Positions 1-6,045 are shown, counted from the stretch's first letter. The stretch is DNA of 10,004 nucleotides from an uncultured Peptococcaceae bacterium (GCA_937976375.1 CALJRU010000070.1:1-10004); one strand, 5' to 3'. Notes: generated by a model not told the origin, from the sequence alone. Program-made: numbers and translations.

Positions 1-107
1 ACCCTAAAAGGATTCCAGTTGGCATTGATGAAAAATGATTTTTGTTATTTACCCTTTCTACTTGACTGGGGGCTAATCAATGCAACGACAGACGGCGGCT
101 GTTTGCG

Positions 108-1445
108 TTAGAATAAAGGCTTGTCCTTTTGGAAAAACAGGATGAAATAGATAGGCAGATAGGTGATTTTTCCTTTGCTGGTGATTTCGCGCGTGTTGGA
201 TAGCACAAAAGCCTGCTTGATGGGATATTGTTCATTCTTGACAAAGGCGTTGAGGGCGCTGTGGACGGAGTAATCTTTGCCAGATTTGACTTCGATCGGA
301 ACCACTGACAGACTGTCGTAGTCGTCAATGAGATAATCGACTTCGCCCTTGCTGCGGTTGTCGTAATAATAGAGCTGGTAACCATGGGCGCTGAGTTCGC
401 TGGCGACTACGCTTTCATATACTGCACCGAGGTTGATGCTGCGTTCGTCGTCCATGATGGCACGGATGTTGCTGCCGTAGAGGATGCCGGAGAGAATGCC
501 CACATCATTGAGATAAAGCTTGAGCAGATTTTTCCCGCTGGATTCAATGAGCGGGAACACCGGCGTGGAAATGGCGCGTACCTCCAGAGCGATGCCAGCG
601 CTGACGAGGTAGTCAAATTCGTCTTGATAGTGGGCGAAGGTTCTGCCTTTTTTTCCTTCGATGTCTTTGACGATGACGCGCTTTTTCTTGTTTTCGAGGT
701 TGGATGGGATCATCTCATAAATGCGTCGGATTTTTAATTTGTGGGCATCGTCGTATTTAGAGGCGTCAATCATGTAGTACTCGTGGATTTCCCGCTGGAT
801 GTCGCGCACGCGCTGGATGTTTTTTTCATTCAGGTAGGCGTTGACGGCATCCGGCATACCGCCGACGAGCAAAAACTTGCGGAATAAATCCATCATTTTA
901 TTGTGGGTGGCCTCGTCCAACGCTTCCCGTGCTTCAAATTTACGCCGCAATGCGGCGATCGCAAATGCGTTCATGCCGTTGGCATAGAGAAATTCTTCAA
1001 AATCGAGCGGGTACATCTGCAGCTTTCGAATGCTCCCCATTGGGATGGATGTCGTTTGAGACAGCGTGACGCCCAGCAAGGAGCCGCTGGCGATGAACGT
1101 GAAGCGGCCATCTTCGCGCAGAAATTTCAGCAAGGTCAAAAGATGCGGATAGGCTTGAATTTCATCGATGAAGATCAGCGTGTTGTCTCGCTCATGCATC
1201 TTGTCGCCAGCAAGCATGCTGACCTGAAGATAGAAATCATCGACGCTGTGGGTGTTGGCAAATAGCCGCTCGCTGATGCTGTCTTCGACCATGTTCAGCT
1301 CAATAAAATGGGTGAACAGCTGTTGGCCTACGTGGCGGATGATGAAGGTTTTTCCAACCTGACGGGCACCGTCCACGAGCAGAATTTTGTCCGGCGTGGT
1401 GCGCAGATGGTGTTCGATGTCAGCAGCAATCTTCCGATAAAGCAT
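108..1445 (-). CDS. AAA+ ATPase with C-terminal DUF4143 domain
   Basis: This 445-residue protein has the two-part layout of the AAA_14/DUF4143 ATPase family, whose cellular role is not established. The N-terminal ATPase shows a Walker A motif GARQVGKT (residues 26-33), a Walker B strand with acidic pair IFIDEIQ (D94, E95), a sensor-1-like stretch IASGSLLG (118-125) and the family-typical YPLDFEEFL (145-153). The C-terminal part ends in a PD-(D/E)XK nuclease-like signature, GEVDYLI followed by PIEVKSGK (E368, D370, E385, K387). Whether it cuts nucleic acid is unknown. The ATG at 1445 is preferred over an in-frame TTG at 1463 because AGAGGAG lies 8 bases before it, while the TTG codon overlaps that ribosome binding site. 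The gene is monocistronic, its length is normal for the family, and a repeat array covers its promoter. Family assignment is confident; function is open. Confidence 0.93.
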   Translation of the reverse strand: MLYRKIAADIEHHLRTTPDKILLVDGARQVGKTFIIRHVGQQLFTHFIELNMVEDSISERLFANTHSVDDFYLQVSMLAGDKMHERDNTLIFIDEIQAYPHLLTLLKFLREDGRFTFIASGSLLGVTLSQTTSIPMGSIRKLQMYPLDFEEFLYANGMNAFAIAALRRKFEAREALDEATHNKMMDLFRKFLLVGGMPDAVNAYLNEKNIQRVRDIQREIHEYYMIDASKYDDAHKLKIRRIYEMIPSNLENKKKRVIVKDIEGKKGRTFAHYQDEFDYLVSAGIALEVRAISTPVFPLIESSGKNLLKLYLNDVGILSGILYGSNIRAIMDDERSINLGAVYESVVASELSAHGYQLYYYDNRSKGEVDYLIDDYDSLSVVPIEVKSGKDYSVHSALNAFVKNEQYPIKQAFVLSNTREITSKGKITYLPIYFILFFQKDKPLF

Positions 1446-1453
1446 GGGCAGGA

Positions 1454-1460
1454 CTCCTCT
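1454..1460 (-). promoter_or_regulatory. Ribosome binding site that sets the ATPase start
   Basis: On the minus strand AGAGGAG lies 8 bases upstream of the ATG at 1445. It makes that ATG, rather than the TTG at 1463, the likely start. Confidence 0.8.
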
Positions 1461-1465
1461 CAAAA

Positions 1466-1543
1466 ACTTTTCAATAACATTTTATGGTAAAAATCATGAC
1501 TTTTCAATAAAAAATAGGAAAGAAAATCGTGACTTTTCAATAA
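1466..1543 (-). repeat. Three direct repeats, 33-base period, upstream of the ATPase
   Basis: The 12-mer TTATTGAAAAGT (minus-strand reading) occurs perfectly at 1466-1477, 1499-1510 and 1532-1543, each 33 bases from the next, about three DNA turns. The two upstream copies extend further to 21 bases (1490-1510 and 1523-1543) with a single mismatch. In the middle copy the extension contains TCATGA flanked by A and T runs, giving a near-palindrome at 1489-1504. The spacing places all units on the same DNA face and over the promoter, as expected for operator sites. The binding protein is not known; autoregulation is an inference. Confidence 0.75.
1479..1507 (-). promoter_or_regulatory. Promoter of the DUF4143 ATPase gene
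   Basis: On the minus strand, TTGAAA (1502-1507) and TAAAAT (1479-1484) are separated by exactly 17 bases, a good sigma-70/sigma-A-type promoter. Transcription would start near 1472. The -35 box is part of one direct-repeat unit (1499-1510), and the start site falls inside another (1466-1477), so a protein binding the repeats would probably control this promoter. Confidence 0.65.
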
Positions 1544-1587
1544 ACGCGGCTGGCAGGGAAAATAAGCGCCTGGGATGGATTGGCTCT

Positions 1588-1615
1588 TGCCAAATGGCTG
1601 GAAAGGGTGTATCAT
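1588..1615 (+). promoter_or_regulatory. Promoter of the TetR-family gene
   Basis: TTGCCA (1588-1593) and TATCAT (1610-1615) are separated by 16 bases. Predicted transcription start falls at about 1621-1623, inside the palindromic operator at 1621-1635, a layout that fits autorepression. Confidence 0.5.
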
Positions 1616-1620
1616 AAATA

Positions 1621-1635
1621 ATGAACGAGGTTCAT
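1621..1635. promoter_or_regulatory. TetR-type operator 1
   Basis: ATGAAC-GAG-GTTCAT is a perfect 6-base inverted repeat with a 3-base spacer. The next outer pair (A1620/T1636) also matches. It lies between the likely -10 box and the ribosome binding site of the TetR-family gene. The same half-sites recur at 2251-2265, which is the main reason to call it an operator. Confidence 0.75.
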
Positions 1636-1640
1636 TTTGC

Positions 1641-1645
1641 GGAGG
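1641..1645 (+). promoter_or_regulatory. Ribosome binding site that sets the TetR start
   Basis: GGAGG lies 5 bases before the ATG at 1651. An in-frame ATG at 1621 is the first half of operator 1 and has no ribosome binding site, so it is not the start. Confidence 0.75.
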
Positions 1646-1650
1646 TAGGT

Positions 1651-2208
1651 ATGAACAAGACGGTGACATCGGAAGAAGAGATCCTCGCGGCGGCGCGGGC
1701 GCTGCTGCTGGAAAAAGGCACTGGTGCATTGACCATGCGCTCGGTGGCCGCGGCCTGTGGGGTTGCAGTGGGATCGATTTATAATTATTTCCCTTCAAAG
1801 GGCGCCCTGGTAGGCACAACGATTGAAAGTGTCTGGACGGAAATTTTCCGGCCTTTCACGGCGGCACCGGCTTACAGCAGTTTCGCCGACTGTGCCGCAG
1901 CACTGCTTGCTGCCTTGGCAGATGGTAATGCACGTCATCCAGGATTCTTTTCGGTGCATGCGCTGTCGTTTGCAGCTGGTGAAAAAGAGTCTGGCCGCGC
2001 CCTGATGGCGCGCTGCTTCGCATTGCTGCGTGAAAAGATGCTGGCCGCACTGGCCGCAGACACCCAGGTGCGTGATGGTGTCTTTGAAGGCGCCTTGTCC
2101 AAAGAAGCGTTTGTTGATTATGTGCTGCAGCTTGCCATCATGCAGCAGCGGCGCGGCAGCGGAGAAGATGCCGCTTTGCTGGCGCTGATTGGCAGTTGTA
2201 TTTATTGA
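1651..2208 (+). CDS. TetR/AcrR-family transcriptional repressor
   Basis: This 185-residue protein is of usual TetR-family length. Its N-terminal helix-turn-helix is clear: EEILAAARALLLEKGTGALT (about 8-28), then MRSVAAACGVAVGSIYNYFPSK (29-50), where the second helix reads DNA and SIYNYFPSK is the family signature. The C-terminal half (about 60-185) is alpha-helical and variable, as is normal for the ligand-binding part, so the ligand cannot be predicted. Matching palindromes lie over its own promoter (1621-1635) and before the next gene (2251-2265), so it probably represses both itself and the membrane protein at 2287. A terminator directly follows its stop codon, so the two genes are probably separate transcription units under one repressor. 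Confidence 0.93.
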   Translation: MNKTVTSEEEILAAARALLLEKGTGALTMRSVAAACGVAVGSIYNYFPSKGALVGTTIESVWTEIFRPFTAAPAYSSFADCAAALLAALADGNARHPGFFSVHALSFAAGEKESGRALMARCFALLREKMLAALAADTQVRDGVFEGALSKEAFVDYVLQLAIMQQRRGSGEDAALLALIGSCIY

Positions 2209-2216
2209 GTGTGTGT

Positions 2217-2242
2217 GCCCGTCGTGCGGCGGGCTTTTGTTT
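2217..2242 (+). terminator. Intrinsic terminator after the TetR-family gene
   Basis: GCCCGTC pairs with GGCGGGC around a GTGC loop (7-base stem with one G-T pair), followed by TTTTGTTT. It begins 8 bases after the stop codon. Confidence 0.75.
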
Positions 2243-2250
2243 GAACGAAT

Positions 2251-2265
2251 ATGAACAAAGTTCAT
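2251..2265. promoter_or_regulatory. TetR-type operator 2
   Basis: ATGAAC-AAA-GTTCAT has the same 6-base half-sites and the same 3-base spacer as the site at 1621-1635; only the spacer differs. It lies between the upstream terminator and the ribosome binding site of the membrane protein gene. A TTGAAC (2241-2246) just upstream could be a -35 box that the site overlaps, but I see no convincing -10 box. Confidence 0.75.
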
Positions 2266-2286
2266 TTTTGAGAGCGAGGGATTCTT

Positions 2287-2691
2287 ATGGTTAAGAAGAG
2301 AACATTGCTGCTGTTGGCAGCGCTGGTTTGGCTGGCGGCAGGTTTCAATATTGTGCGCATTGGCGTGTCGGCGTATGTGGGGCATTTGTCGATCTTGGCG
2401 GCGGCAGGCTCTGTGGTGGTGTTCGTTCTGTTTTGGCGCATGTTCCGCGGCCTGGTTGGCAAGCATTCGGGGCGCATCCGTGCCTACGCCGAAGAACGAC
2501 AGTATTTCTGGCATTTCTTCGATGCCCGTTCCTTCTGCATCATGGCTGTGATGATGACGGGTGGGATCACCATTCGTGTCTGCCATCTCATGCCGGATGC
2601 TTTTATCGCCATTTTCTACACAGGCTTGGGCACTGCACTGGCGCTTGCTGGCTTGGCGTTTGGCTGCCACTTCTTCCGTTATAAAGCGTAA
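2287..2691 (+). CDS. Four-helix membrane protein of unknown function
   Basis: I do not recognise a named family. The 134-residue protein has four hydrophobic segments, at about residues 5-27, 33-52, 82-100 and 105-129, with a basic and polar loop in between (about 53-81, containing KHSGRIRAYAEERQYFWHFFD). There is no signal peptide cleavage site and no enzymatic motif. AGGG at 2277-2280, 6 bases before the ATG, serves as ribosome binding site. The operator at 2251-2265 makes it the likely target of the neighbouring TetR-family repressor, and such pairs often encode exporters or envelope stress proteins. At four helices it might act as an oligomer, but that is speculation. A strong terminator follows the stop codon directly. 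Confidence 0.85.
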   Translation: MVKKRTLLLLAALVWLAAGFNIVRIGVSAYVGHLSILAAAGSVVVFVLFWRMFRGLVGKHSGRIRAYAEERQYFWHFFDARSFCIMAVMMTGGITIRVCHLMPDAFIAIFYTGLGTALALAGLAFGCHFFRYKA

Positions 2692-2693
2692 AT

Positions 2694-2738
2694 AAAAAAT
2701 GCTGCTTCGCGCATCGTGTGCGCGGGGCAGCATTTTTT
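2694..2738. terminator. Bidirectional intrinsic terminator
   Basis: AAAAAATGCTGC pairs with GCAGCATTTTTT. An inner CGCGCA/TGCGCG stem continues it through two G-T pairs to a 5-base loop. The A-tract on one side and T-tract on the other let it end the membrane protein gene (plus) and the ygbA-like gene (minus), whose stop codon at 2738-2740 overlaps its edge. Confidence 0.92.
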
Positions 2739-3097
2739 TATTGATGGTTGTCGCGTTTTTCACGCTTCAGGCGGCGCTTCTCTGCTCTGCTCGTGATAAC
2801 GTGGCGAATGGCGCCGATGGGATGCACATAGAGCATGCGCGGCCCGGCATAACGCATCACTGTGCGAATCTGTTCGCGCATTTCTGGTTTGTAGCAATGC
2901 ACGCGGCAATTGGAGCAGAATGTTTTCGTTTCCATGAAGGGGCAGTGATCGACGCGATCGCAGGCGTAGCGCGCCAGTGCTGCGCATTCGTCACAAAGCT
3001 GGCCTTTGGGCGTGTGGTGATTGTGACGGCAGTAGATCGCGATCATTTCACTGACGACGTCTTTTTCGTATGCACGCTTGCTGGAGAGATCAGGCAT
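2738..3097 (-). CDS. ygbA: YgbA-like nitrosative-stress protein (YgbA_NO family)
   Basis: This 119-residue protein matches my memory of the YgbA/'nitrous oxide-stimulated promoter' family throughout its length. It carries eight cysteines (C23, C35, C38, C46, C52, C61, C64, C68), arranged as YCRHNHH, LCDEC, YACDRVDHCPF and FCSNCRVHCY, then the family end motif MRYAGPRM (81-88) and a basic tail. The clustered Cys/His suggests metal, probably iron, binding. In enterobacteria ygbA is controlled by the nitric-oxide sensor NsrR and helps growth after nitrosative stress; the molecular role is not fully settled. AAGGAGG (3105-3111) lies 7 bases before the ATG. The gene is monocistronic and divergent from the operon at 3351. 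I see no clear NsrR-like palindrome at its promoter. Confidence 0.88.
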   Translation of the reverse strand: MPDLSSKRAYEKDVVSEMIAIYCRHNHHTPKGQLCDECAALARYACDRVDHCPFMETKTFCSNCRVHCYKPEMREQIRTVMRYAGPRMLYVHPIGAIRHVITSRAEKRRLKREKRDNHQ

Positions 3098-3132
3098 GGC
3101 AGTGCCTCCTTTGTTGAAAATGGTATGTTCTA

Positions 3133-3161
3133 AGTATACGCTGTGTGCTGGCAGCGGGCAA
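3133..3161 (-). promoter_or_regulatory. Promoter of the ygbA-like gene
   Basis: On the minus strand, TTGCCC (3156-3161) and TATACT (3133-3138) are separated by exactly 17 bases. Predicted start near 3126 gives a leader of about 29 bases. Confidence 0.7.
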
Positions 3162-3255
3162 GAGCATGCTGCAAAAATGGCCGATCGATAGCATAAAGAT
3201 CATATGTTGGCCAATGGATGCAAGAAAAAAATAATGAATGGCTGGGCGATTGGTT

Positions 3256-3284
3256 TTGACGTTTGTTGAGAGGGATGGTATGCT
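3256..3284 (+). promoter_or_regulatory. Promoter of the small membrane protein-dehydrogenase operon
   Basis: TTGACG (3256-3261) and TATGCT (3279-3284) are separated by exactly 17 bases. Predicted start near 3291 leaves a leader of about 60 bases in which I see no clear regulatory hairpin. Confidence 0.7.
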
Positions 3285-3350
3285 TTTCTTAAAGACATTG
3301 ATCCTGTCTGAGTTAACGTTAGGAAGACACGCACAAAGGAGGAGAGAACC

Positions 3351-3719
3351 ATGAAAAGACCATTGGCAAAGTTGAGCATGTTCTTTGGCGTTTGTGCTGC
3401 AGTAGTGGCGGTGGCCTTGTGGGCTTTCGGCGCTGGCTGGTTGGTTGTAGCCGCCTGTGCAGCTGCTGCAGTGGTGTTTTTCTGGGGCAGCCGCGGCGAT
3501 TTGGACAGCGCCCGCGGCAATCAGCCTGTGGCAGTGATCATCGATCCATTGACAGGAGTGCCGGATTTTGACGGCTACCGCCCACGGGAAAGCGAACTGC
3601 CGCAGGATCAGCCGGCCGCTGAATTGATTCAGCATGAAGTGGCTGGTGAGAGTGTGGACGAGGTTTTGGCACGTGTGGTTGCTGCTCATCAAGAGGCAGC
3701 AGAAAAGAAAGGAGAATAA
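3351..3719 (+). CDS. Small two-helix membrane protein, unknown function
   Basis: I do not recognise this 122-residue protein. Two hydrophobic helices (about 9-26 and 28-46) form a hairpin anchor rich in Ala and Val. A hydrophilic tail of about 75 residues follows, with a short ordered-looking stretch NQPVAVIIDPLTGVPDFDG (57-75) and an acidic, probably helical end (about 88-122). AAAGGAGG (3336-3343), just before the ATG, is a strong ribosome binding site. The stop codon is 6 bases before the dehydrogenase start, and that gene's ribosome binding site lies inside the last codons here, so the two are almost certainly one operon with coupled translation. A membrane-associated partner of the dehydrogenase is possible, but nothing in the sequence shows it. 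Confidence 0.82.
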   Translation: MKRPLAKLSMFFGVCAAVVAVALWAFGAGWLVVAACAAAAVVFFWGSRGDLDSARGNQPVAVIIDPLTGVPDFDGYRPRESELPQDQPAAELIQHEVAGESVDEVLARVVAAHQEAAEKKGE

Positions 3720-3725
3720 CAATAA

Positions 3726-4883
3726 ATGGAAGCATTTGATTTTAGTTTACCAACACACATCGTTTTCGGCAAAGAGCGCTACGACGAAGCAGGCGCCCTC
3801 TGCGCAGCCATCGGCAAGAAGGTGCTTTTGCACTATGGCGGCGGCTCCATCAAGAAAAACGGCCTCTACGACCGCATCATGGCCTCGCTGGAAGCGGCAG
3901 GCTGCAGTGTTGTTGAACTGGGCGGCGTCAAGCCAAACCCACGCCTGGAATTGGTGCATGAAGGCATCGAATTGTGCCGCCGCGAAGGCGTCGACATGAT
4001 TCTGGCTGTCGGCGGCGGCAGCGTCATCGACTCGGCCAAAGGCATCGCCGCCGGCGTTTGCTACGACGGCGACGTCTGGGACTGCTACCTGGGCAAGGCG
4101 CCAGTGACCGAAGCGCTGCCAATGGGCGTGGTGCTTACCATTCCAGCAGCCGGCAGTGAATGCTCCAATGTCACCGTTGTCACCAAGCCCGACACCCACG
4201 ACAAGCGCAGCTTCCATGCCGATGCAGTGACCCCGCGCTTTGCCATCATCGCGCCGGACGTATTCACCACCCTGCCAAAGAGCCAGATCGCCAATGCTAC
4301 CGTCGATGTCATCAGCCATGTGTGCGAGCGCTTTTTTAGCGACAGCACTCACGTCATGCTCACCGACCGCCTCTGCATTGCCACCATCGAAACCGCCATG
4401 CAGCTGGGCTTGAAGCTCTACGCTGACCCATCCAACGTGGACGCTTGGGCCGAATTCGCCCTTACCGCCAACATTGCGCATAACGGCGTGCTGGGCCAGG
4501 GCCGCATCGAAGACTGGGGCGCCCATGGCATTGGCCACGAACTCAGCGCTTTCTACGACATGGCCCACGGTGCCAGCCTGGCCATTGCGGTGCCAGCCTG
4601 GATGCGCTATGTGTCGCAAAGCAAACCGGCGCGCTTTGTGCAGTTTGCGCGCGAAGTGATGCACGTGTACGAACAGGACGACAGCGAAGCCATCGCCATG
4701 GCCATCGATGATTTTGCAGCTTTCTGCCACCGCCTTGGCCTGGCTACTACCTTGACCGAAGCCGGCCTCGCCGACGCCGACCTGCCAGCCATGGCAAAGA
4801 GCGTTGTAAAATATCGCGCACGTGGACAATTTTATGTGCTCCACGAAGAAGACTGCTTGCGTATTTACGAATTAGCTTTATAA
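3726..4883 (+). CDS. YqhD-type iron-containing alcohol dehydrogenase
   Basis: This 385-residue cytosolic enzyme belongs to the iron-dependent alcohol dehydrogenase family, closest in form to YqhD and clostridial butanol dehydrogenases, which use NAD(P)H to reduce aldehydes such as butanal or methylglyoxal. The nucleotide-binding part shows YGGGSIKKNGLYD (37-49) and VGGGSVIDSAKGIA (95-108). The metal ligands fall at D194, H198 (ATVDVISH), H267 and H281 (AHGIGHELSAFYDMAHG), the numbers I recall for YqhD. All look intact and the length is normal. GGAG at 3711-3714 is 11 bases from the ATG. Codons end in C more strongly than in neighbouring genes (GGC, GCC, ATC), which may mean high expression. 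A role in fermentation or aldehyde detoxification is likely; cofactor and substrate are not decided. Confidence 0.94.
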   Translation: MEAFDFSLPTHIVFGKERYDEAGALCAAIGKKVLLHYGGGSIKKNGLYDRIMASLEAAGCSVVELGGVKPNPRLELVHEGIELCRREGVDMILAVGGGSVIDSAKGIAAGVCYDGDVWDCYLGKAPVTEALPMGVVLTIPAAGSECSNVTVVTKPDTHDKRSFHADAVTPRFAIIAPDVFTTLPKSQIANATVDVISHVCERFFSDSTHVMLTDRLCIATIETAMQLGLKLYADPSNVDAWAEFALTANIAHNGVLGQGRIEDWGAHGIGHELSAFYDMAHGASLAIAVPAWMRYVSQSKPARFVQFAREVMHVYEQDDSEAIAMAIDDFAAFCHRLGLATTLTEAGLADADLPAMAKSVVKYRARGQFYVLHEEDCLRIYELAL

Positions 4884-4884
4884 T
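4857..4884 (+). promoter_or_regulatory. Possible promoter for the exporter gene
   Basis: A perfect TATAAT (4879-4884) overlaps the dehydrogenase stop codon. TTGCGT (4857-4862) lies 16 bases before it. A transcript would start near 4891 and run straight into the hairpin at 4904-4934. AT-rich stop regions give such matches by chance, so this is tentative. Confidence 0.35.
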
Positions 4885-4903
4885 AGATTGTAGAGAAAAA
4901 ATA

Positions 4904-4934
4904 ACAACGGGACCTGCGGGTGCCCGTTGTTTTT
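4904..4934 (+). terminator. Intrinsic terminator or attenuator before the exporter
   Basis: ACAACGGG (4904-4911) pairs with CCCGTTGT (4923-4930) and is followed by a short T-run. The inner bases can add an ACC/GGT pairing. It ends the dehydrogenase operon, but the exporter's ribosome binding site starts only 3 bases after the T-run, so it may also limit exporter expression. Confidence 0.8.
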
Positions 4935-4937
4935 ATG

Positions 4938-4946
4938 AAAGGGGAG
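4938..4946 (+). promoter_or_regulatory. Ribosome binding site that sets a GTG start
   Basis: AAAGGGGAG ends 6 bases before GTG 4953. The in-frame ATG at 4935 would sit inside the T-tract/ribosome binding site junction, and an upstream GTG at 4920 lies inside the hairpin, so neither is likely. Confidence 0.65.
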
Positions 4947-4952
4947 AGGCGC

Positions 4953-5900
4953 GTGGCACGTGCGACCAAACAAGAAAACTCATATTTTCACAGCTTTCTG
5001 CTGCTGCTCACAGCAACCATCTGGGGGGTGGCGTTTGTGGCGCAGAGCGTGGGCATGGACCACGTCGGCCCGCTGACCTTTGTGGCGGCGCGCAGCACGG
5101 TTGCTGTGGTGGCGCTGGTGCCAGTGGTGCTGATCTTCAGCCGCCGTGCCAAGCACAGCAGCAAGCAAAAACCTGCCTGTGACCGCCGCACCTTCTGGAC
5201 AGGCGGCCTGCTTTGCGGGGTGCTGCTCTTTTTGGGCATGATCACCCAGCAGATCGGCCTGGTTTACACCAGCGTGGGCAAGGCCGGCTTTATCACCACC
5301 ACCTATGTGGTGCTGGTGCCGCTGCTCGGCATCTTTCTGGGCCGCCGCATTGGCCTGCGCATGTGGATCGCTGTGCTGCTGGCGCTGGCTGGGCTTTACT
5401 TCCTCTGTGTCAAGCAGGGTGAGTTCTCCGTCGGCCTGGGCGATTCCATTGTGCTCCTATGCGCCTTTTTCTACACCATCCAAATCACCTGCGTGGACTA
5501 CTACGTGCAGAAAATCGACAGCATCCAGCTTAACTTCATGCAGATGGCCGTCTGTGCGGTACTTGGCATCATTGTGGCTGTCGTGTTCGAAGAGCCTTCC
5601 TGGGTCAATTTGCTCGCTGCTGCGCTGCCGATTCTCTATGCAGGGGTCTGCTCCAGCGCCATGGGCTTCACCTTCCAAACCGTTGCCCAGGAGCACGTGT
5701 CGCCAACCGTTGCTTCGCTCATCATGAGCCTGGAAAGCTGCATCTCTGCCATCGCCGGCTGGCTGCTGCTCGGCCAGGTGCTCAACAACCGTGAACTGGC
5801 TGGCTGCGTGCTCATGTTTGCCGCCATCATCCTCAGCCAGCTGCCTGCGGCCTTCTGGCAAAGCCTGACAGTGGGTGTACGCAAGCAGTCAAAAGAATAA
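4953..5900 (+). CDS. EamA/DMT-superfamily transporter
   Basis: This 315-residue integral membrane protein has about ten hydrophobic helices in two homologous EamA halves (roughly residues 14-153 and 161-297), the standard drug/metabolite transporter fold. Family hallmarks are LLLLTATIWGVAFVAQSVG (16-34) in helix 1, a GPLTFVAARS stretch in helix 2, SVGKAGFITTTYVVLVPLLG at the end of the first half, and SPTVASLIMSLESCISAIAG near the end of the second. Members move amino acids, nucleosides or small metabolites, often outward; the substrate cannot be read from the sequence. The GTG at 4953 was chosen for its ribosome binding site, giving the N-terminus MARATKQENSYFHS. The gene stands alone between two terminators, with no clean promoter between the upstream hairpin and its start. 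Confidence 0.9.
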   Translation: MARATKQENSYFHSFLLLLTATIWGVAFVAQSVGMDHVGPLTFVAARSTVAVVALVPVVLIFSRRAKHSSKQKPACDRRTFWTGGLLCGVLLFLGMITQQIGLVYTSVGKAGFITTTYVVLVPLLGIFLGRRIGLRMWIAVLLALAGLYFLCVKQGEFSVGLGDSIVLLCAFFYTIQITCVDYYVQKIDSIQLNFMQMAVCAVLGIIVAVVFEEPSWVNLLAAALPILYAGVCSSAMGFTFQTVAQEHVSPTVASLIMSLESCISAIAGWLLLGQVLNNRELAGCVLMFAAIILSQLPAAFWQSLTVGVRKQSKE

Positions 5901-5902
5901 AT

Positions 5903-5942
5903 AAACCGCTGTGTCGTCTTGCTGGACGGCACAGCGGTTTTT
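5903..5942 (+). terminator. Intrinsic terminator after the exporter gene
   Basis: CCGCTGTG pairs with CACAGCGG, extended inward by TCGTC/GACGG (one G-T pair) around the loop TTGCTG, giving a 13-base stem followed by TTTTT. The flanking AAA also pairs with the first Ts, so it may work in both directions. Confidence 0.9.
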
Positions 5943-6045
5943 GTATGCGGCAGATGAATCCTATCTCTCGTGCGAAGTTTCTTTTTGGTCAACCTGCTGC
6001 ACGAAATGACAACCTCGAATAAGTATAATTGACACAAAAAGACAA

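Noticed and set aside
82..106. Imperfect hairpin (GCAA-CG-ACAG / CTGT-TTGC) just past the ATPase stop codon.
   Set aside because: The stem has a 2-base bulge and no T-run follows on the minus strand, so I do not call it a terminator.
1..111. Frame open on the plus strand from the window edge to a TAG overlapping the ATPase stop codon (36 codons).
   Set aside because: It is too short to judge and shows no recognisable motif or composition signal. It could be the end of a convergent gene, but a chance opening of this length is common.
384..737. Long opposite-strand open frame inside the ATPase gene.
   Set aside because: It lies wholly within a well-supported gene, lacks a ribosome binding site and has no domain signature. 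The same applies to 903-1265.
1795..2763. A 322-codon minus-strand open frame across the TetR and membrane protein genes.
   Set aside because: It covers two clear genes, two terminators and two operators, and its translation is His/Cys/Arg-rich without any motif. It is a composition artefact.
3537..3580. IDPLTGVPDFDGYR in the small membrane protein resembles the opening DxLTGLxN of GGDEF domains.
   Set aside because: The remaining GGDEF domain, including the catalytic motif, is absent and the protein ends soon after, so the likeness is probably chance.
3747..4844. A 365-codon minus-strand open frame opposite the dehydrogenase.
   Set aside because: The C-ending codon bias of the dehydrogenase removes stops on the other strand. 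The protein is His/Ala/Gly-rich and has no ribosome binding site or known domain.
6022..6034. TATAAT and TTGACA in the gap before the surface protein terminator.
   Set aside because: Neither has a partner box at acceptable spacing on either strand, and no gene lies downstream in a fitting direction.
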